Notes under the pieces: generated by a model
The model's database searches: none
What the model was told of the DNA's origin: nothing
Seen by the model: only the letters and a program-made list of their open reading frames with translations
Made by a program: the position numbers and the translations under genes
Origin: Tillus elongatus
Lineage: Eukaryota > Arthropoda > Insecta > Coleoptera > Cleridae
Length of the DNA: 64,000 nt
Reading direction: 5' to 3'
NCBI GenBank assembly: GCA_964006375.1
Contig: OZ023263.1
Location: 138,293,173 to 138,357,172, forward strand
In this document: one piece after another, positions 39,955-48,904 of the stretch
Numbering within the stretch: position 1 is the first letter of the stretch
Layout: every line of letters starts with the position of its first letter

Positions 39955-40330
39955 GTCGCACTGCGATACATCTTACACTGTTATGCAAGCAGCTTATATT
40001 TAGCCAAGTTGCTTTACGTGTCCTTTGATTGTTACTAGTATAAAACATTCACAAGCTCAATTAATAAGGTATGTGATTCTCAAGATGGTCAGAATGCATG
40101 TAGCCTTACATACATTGTTCTACATATCGGAAAATGAATGTGATGGGGCCAGCGGTTAGTTGCGTGAGGACTGTTGAGTGAACATAATTTTTAGTCACAG
40201 CCGAGAGGTGGCTACTGCGACACATCTTACAATGTTCTAGAAGGAAGACTACATGTCGTCGAGTTACTTTACATTATTTTTGATTGTCATTAGTATAGCA
40301 GACTGGCAAGTTCTAAGGGCCAAACCGGCC
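39955..40330. repeat. Diverged family F units
   Basis: Two tandem copies of CCGAGAGGTCGCACTGCG / CCGAGAGGTGGCTACTGCG followed by ACATCTTACA-TGTT, with a GTAGCCTTACATACATTGTT stretch as in family F at 5880-5900 and 6300. Confidence 0.5.
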
Positions 40331-40559
40331 TGTGTTTTAATGGCGGACAGAATGTATCTTGTCTTGTGTCTTTATATTTATATATTTTATTATAATGGTA
40401 ATAGCTGGCTAGTAGCTACTAGTCTTCTACACAAGTGGTCGTTTACATAATTATTGGGATTAAGATATTTATAAAAAACATATACACATTAGGTACTACA
40501 ATATTTCTGATCGTAATAAAAGGAAATGAAAAATAAATTCAGTCTGTTGCGTTTTCAGA

Positions 40560-40985
40560 ATTTGTAATATATACGGTGGCCAAAAAGTCTTAAATATTGG
40601 CTGGGCCAATTACGAGTAATTTCCTTTTGTTTTTTGAAATAGAACATTTCGGGTTTGGTGGGGATATATTAATGTACGTGGGTGCACATGGTGTTTTACG
40701 ATAATGATCAAAATTTTTATTTCAAATTTTACATTGTATCTAGCTACCAAAGTGGCATATCTATGACGACTCGAAAAATTTGTTAAACAGTAACCTATTT
40801 ATTTACAAGGAAAACAAATCTGGCACGAAGAGAAAGTAACAACAACAGGAAAGTTTACCATAAGAGATGATCAAAATGTCTGCCACTGTTGGCTAAACAG
40901 TAAGCAAGTCTATCTGGAATACCTTAATAACATCCCGCAAGGTGTCTGGATAAACTTTTTGCATTTTAACAGAAATGCGAGCAAA
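40560..40985 (-). pseudogene. Mariner-like transposase C-terminal remnant
   Basis: On the minus strand, VYPDTLRDVIKVF is followed after a one-base shift by PDRLAYCLANSGRHFDHLLW and a stop at 40,855-40,857. This closely resembles the C-terminus of DUF4817-type mariner-like transposases. The upstream catalytic domain is absent. 40,560-40,850 holds sequence beyond the stop, with GGTGGCCAAAAAGTC as a possible terminus. The gypsy gag fragment starts directly at its other edge. Confidence 0.6.
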
Positions 40986-41445
40986 TAGGGCGAAACTCTC
41001 CAACAGTTTGAAGCCGACGTTGCTAGACTAACACGATCAGCTTACCCTACGGCCCCGGTGTTGAACTACCTGTCGTTGCAAGCATTCATTGACGGCATCA
41101 AAGATACTGACACCCAACAGGTGCTGACACAACAGTAGGCGAGACACAAAAACCTGAACGATGCTTTGGCACATTCACTATTCTTTGAAGCTGCCAAGCA
41201 AGCCTCTAAAGGCAATCTGAGTGTTAGCAGCCCCCAAGTTCCAGAAGAGGAAAATAAAACAGATTTATCCAAGGGTGTGCAGCGTCTGGAGAAACTAGTA
41301 GAACAGATGAAGCCCACGCCTCATAAGGCAAGCTCATCGTGTAAGTGCCACACGCCGCTGTAACTGTGGCAAGGTGGGGCACATAAGTAGCGCATGCCGG
41401 GCTCCAAGATCATCATCAACCAATGCACAGGAAAACTAAATGCCG
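40983..41445 (+). pseudogene. gypsy gag C-terminal remnant
   Basis: The frame gives LQQFEADVARLTRSAYP and QAFIDGIKDTDTQQVL, typical gypsy capsid-region text. After a stop come ALAHSLFFEAAKQASKGN and LEKLVEQMKP, then after a shift RCNCGKVGHISSACRAP, a CCHC zinc knuckle in which one residue between the first two cysteines is missing. The N-terminal half of gag is absent. The zinc knuckle would bind genomic RNA in an intact Gag. Confidence 0.75.
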
Positions 41446-41743
41446 ACAATAGGCATGGATGCAAAATGATGAAAATGTTTTGTATCCTCCTACTATGTCG
41501 AAAATCATAACTACTGGACAATTGATAGTCCCTTTATTAATCTTATTTTTAAAGGGGTAGACATTGATCCAATCCAATCCATAGCAGGTGGTAGTGGAAT
41601 TTTCCTTTATGTAACAGTAAAGGATTTTTTCACGCCCGAGGAGGTACCACCCCATGCATCAAGGAGCCAGTGAAGTCCCAACGGACGTTTCCGGTTCTGG
41701 TGTATGAGTCGGTTTCCCTTATAAGCAAAAATGATGATGGCTC
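41446..41743. other. Spacer between gypsy gag and the LINE
   Basis: No domain is visible. It is either decayed gypsy sequence or older inserted DNA. It has no counterpart next to the second LINE copy, which argues it is not LINE sequence. Confidence 0.4.
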
Positions 41744-44697
41744 CTCCTTGTATAAAATATTCCGGAGGCAAAATACCCCTCCATTCGGATCTCCGGGAGA
41801 GGGGTGTACAGGGGGCGCCAACATCAAGATTTAACATATCCTTTTCGAATATATGTGGCCTAAATTCTAACCTGAACTCCGTCCACCATTTCCTCCAGAC
41901 TAACAGGCCCCAACTCCTCTTCCTCACCGAAACCCAAATCAGTGCCAAAACAGCCACTAATCACCTTAATTTCCCGGGGTATGAGCTCCTTACTGCCTTT
42001 AGATTGCATGGAGGCGTGTGCGCATACGTCCGTAGCAATCTACCCTGCACCAGACTTCCCAATTTAGAAGCTGGAAGAAAAGACATACTATGGATAAAAC
42101 TCTCTCTCAGGGCTGCAACTAAATTCATCTGTTGCATTTACCGGTCACCTTCTGACAACAACTTTGTCCAGCTCTTTGACTACCTTTCTGAAAAAACCGA
42201 CTATCTGATTTCTGAATATCCTTCCTCCGAGGTCACTATTCTTGGCGACTTCAATGTCCATAATAAGGAATGGCTAGGATCTTCAAAAACCGATCCACAA
42301 GGGAGAGCAGCGGAGGCCTTTGCAGTCAGCAATTCTTTGGCCAATATGGTTCAGCAACCTACTTACTTTCCTCGTATCCCAACACACAGCTCAAATCCCT
42401 TGGATCTCCTTCTTACTACAAATCCTGAATGCTATAAGATATCAGTCACCGCCCCCCTTGGTCGCTCAGACCACGGCATGGTCACTGCTTCCTGTGCAAT
42501 GCAACCCGAGGTCACACAGTCATCACACCCACGTATCGTTTGGCACTACAACTCCGCAAACTGGGACGAAATGCGGGATTACTTTTCCTCATTTCCATGG
42601 GCGTCTGTCTGCTTCTCTCATCCTGACCCCTCTGATATCTCAGAAAACGTCACCGAAATTATCCAAGCTGGCATGGAATTATTTATTCCACGTACACAGA
42701 AAACCTCTTCAGCCACTCAAAAGCCCTGGTTCTCTAAATCCTGTGACAAGGCCAGACTTGAAAAGGTCAAAGCTCACAAAACGCTTCTACACAATCCCAG
42801 TCAAGAAAATCGTCAAGCATTCAACGACGCAAGAAACCGCTATGTCCGCATTCTTTCTGAGGCAAAAAACTCGTTTAATAACCACATCAAAAACAAAGTC
42901 CTCTCAAGCTCCAACGGCGGTAAACCCTTCTGGACTCTTGCTAAGTCTATTGGGAATAATTTCTGCAAGAGCACGTTCCCACCTCTCGTCTCCGGTGTCG
43001 AAATTGTTTCTACCGCCCTGGGCAAGGCTGAACTTTTTGCTTCGTTGTTCGCCGGAAATTCTACTCTCAACCCACCTTCAAATGTTCAACCACCAACAGT
43101 CCCCAACGTCGCGCATAAAATGACTGATATCATTTTCAAAACTAAAAAGGTACGAAAGATGCTCTCTTCTCTCAATACCAGGAAAGCCTCTGGCCTTGAC
43201 GAGATCCCAGCAATTGTTCTCAAAAAATGCGCACCAGAACTTGCTCCTGTCCTGACTCGTCTGTTTCAGATATCTTACAATAAAGGCATATTCCCTAGTA
43301 ACTGGAAAACTGCTCGAGTACAACCCATCCCCAAGAAAGGATCCAAAGCGCTTCCTAGCAACTACAGGCCTATTTCTCTCCTTTCAGTCATCTCTAAAGT
43401 GATGGAAAAGTATATAAACACCGAACTACTAAAATTCCTTGAAAAACACAGTCTAATCCACGACAGGCAGTATGGATTCCGTCAGCGCAGATCGACTGCC
43501 GACCTCCTTTCCTTTGTCACCCATTCTTGGAACAAGTCTATGGAACAACACGGTGAATCCCAGATTGTTGCTCTAGACATATCCAAAGCATTCGACCAGG
43601 TCTGGCACGCAGCGCTGCTTAATAAACTTCCGGCCTATGGCCTACCACCAAAACTTTGTACCTGGACAGCAAATTTCCTCTCCAACAGGAGCATATCTGT
43701 TGTTGTGGATGGCCATTCCTCTAAACTGTATCCAATTAATGCAGGAGTTCCTCAAGGTTCAGCTTTAGCCCCTACTTTGTTTCTTCTCCACATCAATGAC
43801 CTCCTCTCTAGCACATCCAACCCAGTTCACAGTTACGCGGACGACAGCACCCTCCACTCAAACATACAATATTCTAAGCCTGTCTCTTTAGCCCAATTAG
43901 ATGAGGATCGCAGACTCATGGAGGGTTCTGTCTCCGTAGACCTCCAAAAAATATTAGACTGGGGAAGTAGAAATCTTGTACAATTCAACCCCACCAAAAC
44001 TAAGTCTTGCTTTCTTTCTCACAAGAGATACAGCAGCCCTAGACCCATCACAATGAACAACCAAGTTATTCAAAGTAATGAGTCATTTTCTCTTGTTGGC
44101 ATTTCTGTGGATCGAAATCTTAATTGGCACCAACATGTTACATCAATTGCAGAAGCGGCTGCTAAGAAATTGGGTTTCCTCTTCCGGGCTCGCAAATACT
44201 TTTCACCAACTAATCTCTATACCTTATACACTTCACAAATAAGGCCAAACCTCGAATACTGCTCCCACATCTGGGGTGCAGCAGCCGCTTCTACACTCGC
44301 TATCCTGGACTCCATTCAAAAGAGAGCTATACGTCTCATCGGTGACCCTACCCTCACCCAAAGGCTTCCATCCCTTGCCCACCGACGTGCCGTTGGTGAC
44401 CTCTCTCTCTTTTATAGATATCTGCACGGGCACTGCTCAGAGGAGCTTTCCTCCATAATTCCCCCACCTGCTGCCCCCAGCAGATCTACCAGGGGAACAG
44501 AGCGAATGCACCCTTTTACTGTCCAGGTCACCAGACATAGAACATCTTGTTATGCCCGCTCTTTTGTCCCGAGGACTTCCAAGTTGTGGAATTCCTTGCC
44601 GGCACATGTTTTTCCTTCTCCTCCGAACCTCCAAACCTTCAAGTCCAGAATTAACAAGTTGCCTCTTTCCTCCTTGTCAACACCCACGGTACGATAG
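41731..44697 (+). CDS. LINE ORF2: endonuclease-reverse transcriptase, 988 aa
   Basis: The enzyme nicks target DNA and copies its own RNA at the nick. Residues ~33-255 are an APE-type endonuclease: FSNICGLNSN (Asn), LTETQ (Glu), ILGDFNVHN (~170) and GRSDHGMV (~246) keep the catalytic residues. RT spans ~450-760: PSNYRPISLLSVISKVMEKY, LDISKAFD (~614), GVPQGSALAPTLF (~671) and SYADDSTLHS (~702, catalytic aspartates intact). The C-terminal third carries PNLEYCSHIWG and PRTSKLWNSLPAHVF, typical of CR1/jockey-group LINEs. The first ATG lies just upstream of the shared element start, so the native start may be a later codon before residue 33. No internal stop is present; the protein looks functional. 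No ORF1 is found upstream. Confidence 0.9.
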   Translation: MMMAPPCIKYSGGKIPLHSDLRERGVQGAPTSRFNISFSNICGLNSNLNSVHHFLQTNRPQLLFLTETQISAKTATNHLNFPGYELLTAFRLHGGVCAYVRSNLPCTRLPNLEAGRKDILWIKLSLRAATKFICCIYRSPSDNNFVQLFDYLSEKTDYLISEYPSSEVTILGDFNVHNKEWLGSSKTDPQGRAAEAFAVSNSLANMVQQPTYFPRIPTHSSNPLDLLLTTNPECYKISVTAPLGRSDHGMVTASCAMQPEVTQSSHPRIVWHYNSANWDEMRDYFSSFPWASVCFSHPDPSDISENVTEIIQAGMELFIPRTQKTSSATQKPWFSKSCDKARLEKVKAHKTLLHNPSQENRQAFNDARNRYVRILSEAKNSFNNHIKNKVLSSSNGGKPFWTLAKSIGNNFCKSTFPPLVSGVEIVSTALGKAELFASLFAGNSTLNPPSNVQPPTVPNVAHKMTDIIFKTKKVRKMLSSLNTRKASGLDEIPAIVLKKCAPELAPVLTRLFQISYNKGIFPSNWKTARVQPIPKKGSKALPSNYRPISLLSVISKVMEKYINTELLKFLEKHSLIHDRQYGFRQRRSTADLLSFVTHSWNKSMEQHGESQIVALDISKAFDQVWHAALLNKLPAYGLPPKLCTWTANFLSNRSISVVVDGHSSKLYPINAGVPQGSALAPTLFLLHINDLLSSTSNPVHSYADDSTLHSNIQYSKPVSLAQLDEDRRLMEGSVSVDLQKILDWGSRNLVQFNPTKTKSCFLSHKRYSSPRPITMNNQVIQSNESFSLVGISVDRNLNWHQHVTSIAEAAAKKLGFLFRARKYFSPTNLYTLYTSQIRPNLEYCSHIWGAAAASTLAILDSIQKRAIRLIGDPTLTQRLPSLAHRRAVGDLSLFYRYLHGHCSEELSSIIPPPAAPSRSTRGTERMHPFTVQVTRHRTSCYARSFVPRTSKLWNSLPAHVFPSPPNLQTFKSRINKLPLSSLSTPTVR

Positions 44698-44733
44698 TAT
44701 TTAGGCTGTAAGCCCTCGTGGTGTGTTGTTGAC

Positions 44734-44775
<42 letters not shown>
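41744..44775 (+). mobile_element. LINE (CR1/jockey group), intact ORF, poly(A) tail
   Basis: A 3.0-kb non-LTR retrotransposon coding a single large ORF and ending in GGTGTGTTGTTGACATT followed by a 39-bp A tail (44,737-44,775). Its start is placed where similarity to the copy at 52,942-55,993 begins (CCTCCTTG). Both copies start at the same point. No convincing target-site duplication was found. It sits inside the gypsy element between gag and protease, so it inserted later. Confidence 0.85.
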
Positions 44776-44778
<3 letters not shown>

Positions 44779-44799
44779 AGCCTTATGTGGCGAGAGCTG

Positions 44800-45727
44800 G
44801 CTGCCCACCACAATGCTCCGAAGTCGACAACTATTTCACTGGTCCACGATTTCGGCTACACATCGTCGTAAATGGATACATCAGTAACAAGAAGGCTCAA
44901 ATTGTTGTAGACACCTGTACATTCAGAACGATTATCCGTAGTGATATGGGACCGAGATGGCGGATAAGAGAACCAGAAAGAGTCTATAAAGTGACTGAAG
45001 CTGGTGGGGAACTCATGTATTTGGTGAGACGGAAGTCAAGCTACAAATTGGAGTTTGGAAGACCAACAGCGAGTTATTGTTGCCGCCGTATACAGACCCT
45101 GATACTTGGCCTATATGTTCTACAAGGTCATGGTGTCAAGTTAGATCTCGTTAACAATGTGTTCAATATCGGTGATGAAGTAGTTATGTCGTCTGTCAAT
45201 AACATTGCAGTTCGGAAAGTCACGGCCAAAAAAGATGTGATTGTGAGAGTCCAGAGTATTGTCCGAGTGAAAATAGTTGGAGATGTTTCGGGACAAGCGG
45301 TGGTCATTATAGAACCAGAAGACAATGATCTCTCAAGAAAGCTCTACAGTGGGTACAACTCTCGCTCAAGCAAAAGAACTGGCAGCTGCCAGAATACCAA
45401 ACTTTGAAAGCTTTGATGAGAAGATTCCCAAAGGCTCCGAAATCGGGAAATTCTCGCCAGTAACCATAATACGGCATTGCCACGACCAAGGAGAACCAGT
45501 CTCGTCCATCCCGGGTGAACCACTTTCAGAACATCTCGGTGACGTCTTATGAGAAGCTAGTGGAAACGTTTCTCCACTGCAGAAGCAATCAGTGGCTAAA
45601 TTGCTGTCAAAATATCGCAACGTTTTCCTAACCGGCAAGAACGATATTGGAAGAACAAACCTAGTACGTCATTGCATTAATACTGGGACCTCTGTATCAA
45701 ACAGGCAACCACCGAGAAGAGCACCAG
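44800..45727 (+). pseudogene. gypsy aspartic protease and pre-RT linker
   Basis: The frame from 44,787 gives GPRFRLHIVVNGYISNKKAQ then VVDTCTFRTII, the retropepsin active-site region. The usual D-T-G reads D-T-C, a loss of a near-invariant glycine. LILGLYVLQGHGVKLDLVNN matches the protease C-terminal flap/ILG region (usually ILGLDFL). The linker continues over frameshifts (LAQAKELAAARIPNFES; LLSKYRNVFLTGKNDIG) up to the foldback insertion at 45,728. The first residues of the long frame come from LINE-flanking sequence. Confidence 0.8.
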
Positions 45728-46002
45728 TAGGTATAGATGAGCGGTTCTGGGCCCACCGTCACACCGCTAGCACTGCACATGCGCGTAGTGACGCCACACT
45801 GACGTCATAGTGTCGTCACTGTACGGGGAGCCAATAGGGGACAAACCTGAGATGACGTAATCTAAAATGTCGGTCAAGATGGCCGACCGAAAGTAAGAAA
45901 GGCGGGAAATTTAAATTTTTAAGCGACAGATGGCACCACATGTCAATGTAAGTGGGTCCGTCATTTTGATTTTTGGTAATGTGATGTACGCAAAGATGGC
46001 GG

Positions 46003-46660
46003 TTTGCGCACGCGCAAACCCAACTTTGTTAGTTTTCACGTGAGTGCCCACTTGTTTGGTGTCATGTTACTCGTCGTGACGAGTGAAATGCAAATATGAC
46101 ATTTGCGCATGCGGAAACCCAACTTTGTTAATAGTATGCGTAAAGGTATAGTGCTTGGTATTATGGCAATCGTCTCAATGAGTGGAATTCAAATATGATA
46201 TTTGCGCATGCGCAAACCCAACTGTGTTAATAGTAGACGTAGAGGTATAGTGTTTAGTGTCATGTTACTCGCCTCGATGAGTAGAATTTAAATACGGCGG
46301 TTTGCGCATGCGCAAACCAACTTTGTTATTAAGCGGTGTAGAGGTATAGTGTTTGGTGTCATGTTACACGTCTCAACGAGTGGAATTCAAATATGACAGT
46401 TTGCGCATCCACAAACTAACTTTTTTAGTTCTTAAGTTAACCTTTACGTGTTTTGCGTCACGTTAATTGTCCTGATGAGTAGAATTCAAAAATAGTATAT
46501 ACGCATGCGCAGTCCAACTTTTTTTAGTTTTTAAGTTAACTCCTACGTGTTTGGTATCATGTTAATCGTTTTGATGAGTAGAACTCAAATATGACAGTTT
46601 ACGCATGCTCAGACCACATTTTTTAGTTTTTAAGTTAACTCTACGTGTTTCGTGTTATGT
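46003..46660. repeat. Tandem ~98-bp repeats, left arm of element A
   Basis: About seven units with palindromic cores near 46,005, 46,105, 46,205, 46,303, 46,401, 46,501 and 46,602. The inner ones are degraded (for example ACGCATGCTC). Each unit also has TGGTGTCATGTTA and GATGAGT-GAATTCAAATATGA. Confidence 0.85.
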
Positions 46661-46999
46661 TAATAGTTTTGATGAGCAGAAGCCAAATTTGGCAACATGG
46701 TGCCTGTCTTGATCAAATCGAAGTAAACAAACATCGGATGTTTGCGGTTTTGCAAATCTGAGCACGCTAGCAATAGAAAATGCTGGTAAACTCTACATGA
46801 TATAAAAAAGTCCGACCGTTTTATCAAATTTGTGCTTATATCATATAAAAAAACCATGTAAAATAGACAAATATAAGCAAAATAACATGTAACCTAATGT
46901 ATTTTAGGTACACATGTTGAAGAGCTATGCAATTACCGTGCTTTTGGAAACGTATTAATGTCCAGCACATTTAATCATAATTGCAGTTGAAACATTATT

Positions 47000-47640
47000 A
47001 TGGAGAGAATCATAAGTGATCGCAATAGATTTTTAAAGTTTACACAGAAGCCAAACAGAAAAATACAACCAACGAGAGTACTTGACGGGGGAGGGAGCGG
47101 GCAGCGAAACCTATTTAACAAACCATGCAGCAATAAGGTCAGTTCAAATCTAAATGTTGAAGATACTCGGCATACGTAATTATAATTGTATTAACATGAT
47201 ATACGATGATAGTAATGATTCTGGAGGACAGATCCAAAAAATAAGAGAAAACGGTATGATATAGATGAAAATGATGGTCCTGAGATCATCAGACCTGCTA
47301 CTAACGATGTTTGTGAGAATTGTTATTGGGGTCAAATTGATGCAGCTCTGCGGCAGAATATTAGTGAGATTAGGCAAGAAAGTAGAATGCTGCTAGAAAC
47401 AAGGCATACAATTACTCCAGCTCTGAGTGTTACAATTGGTATATCAAAAGCGGCTGGAGTGATTTCAATATTTAAAATTGTAAATACAAGCCTATATCCA
47501 CCAAGTACAAATATAGCAATATCATCTAGCTCATGGGAATAGGATTATTTTATTTAAACACTGACAAAAGCAGCTGAAGAGTACTTAACCAAAGGTAATA
47601 AGATCGAACCTGAAAATATTAAAGTATGTATCGTCAAACC
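47000..47640 (+). pseudogene. Unrecognised central ORF of element A
   Basis: An ATG at 47,000 opens MERIISDRNRFLKFTQKPNR, followed by a basic, glycine-containing stretch (GGGSGQRNLFNKPCSNK). After a damaged part come DIDENDGPEIIRP, VCENCYWGQIDAALRQNI, TPALSVTIGISKAAGV and KGNKIEPENIKVCIVKP. It then runs straight into right-arm sequence at 47,645; element B keeps a further ~140 codons-worth of related sequence, so the 3' end has been deleted here. Stops near 47,180-47,210 and at 47,543 and 47,553 break the frame. Sequence shared with element B over most of its length supports a real former gene. No known fold is recognised. Lying between inward-facing arms full of promoter-like motifs, it was probably expressed from an arm. 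Confidence 0.55.
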
Positions 47641-47899
47641 AAAAAAAGTTACATGTTATTTTGCTTATATTTGTTTTTTTACATGGTTTTTTATGGGATA
47701 TAAGCACAAACTCGATAAAACCGTCGGGCTTTTTTATATCATGTAGCGTTTGGAAACATGTTATATTCCGAGCGTTCTCAGACTTGCAAAACCGGAAACA
47801 TCCGGTGTTTGTTTACTTCGATTGCACCAAGACGGCACCATGTTGCCAAATTCGGCTTCTACTTATCAAGAGGATTAACATAATACCAAACACGTGGGG

Positions 47900-48640
47900 G
47901 TTAACTAAAAAACTAAAAAATGTGGTCTGCGCATGCGTAAGCTGTCATATTTGAATTCTACTCATCAAAACGATTAACATGATACCAAACACGTGGGAGT
48001 TAACTTAAAAACTTGAAAAAGTCGGTCTGCGCATGCGTGTATACTATTTTTGAATTCTACTCATCAAGACAATTAACATGACACCAAACACGTAGAGTTA
48101 ACTTAAGAACTAAAAAATTTGGTTTGCGCATGCACAAACTGCCATATTTGAATTCCACTCGTTGAGACGAGAAACATGACACCAAACACTATACCTCTAC
48201 ACCGATTAATAACAAAGTTGGTTTGCGCATGCGCAAACCGCCGTATTTAAATTTTACTCATCAAGACGAGTAACATGACACCAAACAATATACCTCTACG
48301 TCTACTATTAACAAAGTTGGGTTTACGCATGCGCAAATGTCATATTTGATTTTCACTTATCGAGACGATTACCATGATACCAAACACTATACCTCTACGT
48401 CTACTATTAACAAAGTTGGGTTTGCGCATGCGCTAATATCATATTTGAATTCCACTCATCGAGACGATTGCCATGATACAAAACACTATACCTCTACGCC
48501 TACTATTAACAAAGCTGGGTTTGCGCATGCGCAAATGTAATATTTAAATTTCACTTGTCACGACGAGTGACATGATACCAAACACGTGGGAACTCACTTG
48601 AAAACTAACAAAGTTGGGTTTGCGCATGCGCAAACCGCCA
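47900..48640. repeat. Tandem ~98-bp repeats, right arm of element A
   Basis: Eight inverted units with GCGCATGCGC or close variants near 47,930, 48,030, 48,127, 48,226, 48,326, 48,425, 48,524 and 48,623. Confidence 0.85.
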
Positions 48641-48865
48641 TCTTTGCGTAACTCACATTACCAAAAATCAAAATGGCGGATCCTCTTGACAGGTGGTGCA
48701 ACCTGTCGCTTAAATATTTAAATTTCCCGTGTTTTTCACTTCCGGTCAGCCATCTTAGCCGCCATCTTGGATTACGTTATCTCGGGTTTGTCCCCTATTG
48801 GCTCCGCGTCCAGTAACGTCACTGCGACGTCACTATGACGTCACTGCGCACATGCGCAGTGATGG
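48620..48865. promoter_or_regulatory. Promoter-like motif cluster in the right end of element A
   Basis: TTGCGCATGCGCAAA (48,622; NRF-1 type), AATTTCCCG (48,721; E2F-like), CACTTCCGGT (48,737-48,746; ETS), GCCGCCATCTTGG (48,758-48,770; YY1), ATTGGC (48,797-48,802; CCAAT), TGACGTCA (48,836-48,843; CRE) and GCGCACATGCGC (48,846). The set and order match the left end of element B. The left end of element A keeps CRE and CCAAT, but its ETS site is mutated. Confidence 0.5.
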
Positions 48866-48904
48866 CGGTGTGGCGGTGGGCCCAGAACCGCTCATCTATA
48901 CCTA

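Larger units (their letters stand above)
45730..48902. mobile_element. Foldback element A, inserted in gypsy pol with TA duplication
   Basis: 3,173 bp, starting GGTATAGATGAGCGGTTCTG and ending with its exact reverse complement. TA flanks both sides (45,728-45,729; 48,903-48,904). Arms of about 1.2 kb on each side (45,730-46,930 and 47,640-48,902) are inverted copies built from ~98-bp repeats; the centre holds an unrecognised ORF. Removing the element with one TA leaves the gypsy frame in phase, which confirms the boundaries. It shares arms and centre with element B, in reverse orientation. Confidence 0.9.

Noticed and set aside
41446..41743. LINE ORF1 upstream of the endonuclease-RT
   Set aside because: The zinc knuckle before it belongs to gypsy gag text, and the region is not shared with LINE copy 2.
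42320..43123. 267-residue frame overlapping the LINE ORF
   Set aside because: It is a +1 shadow of the 988-residue ORF, which carries all the catalytic motifs.
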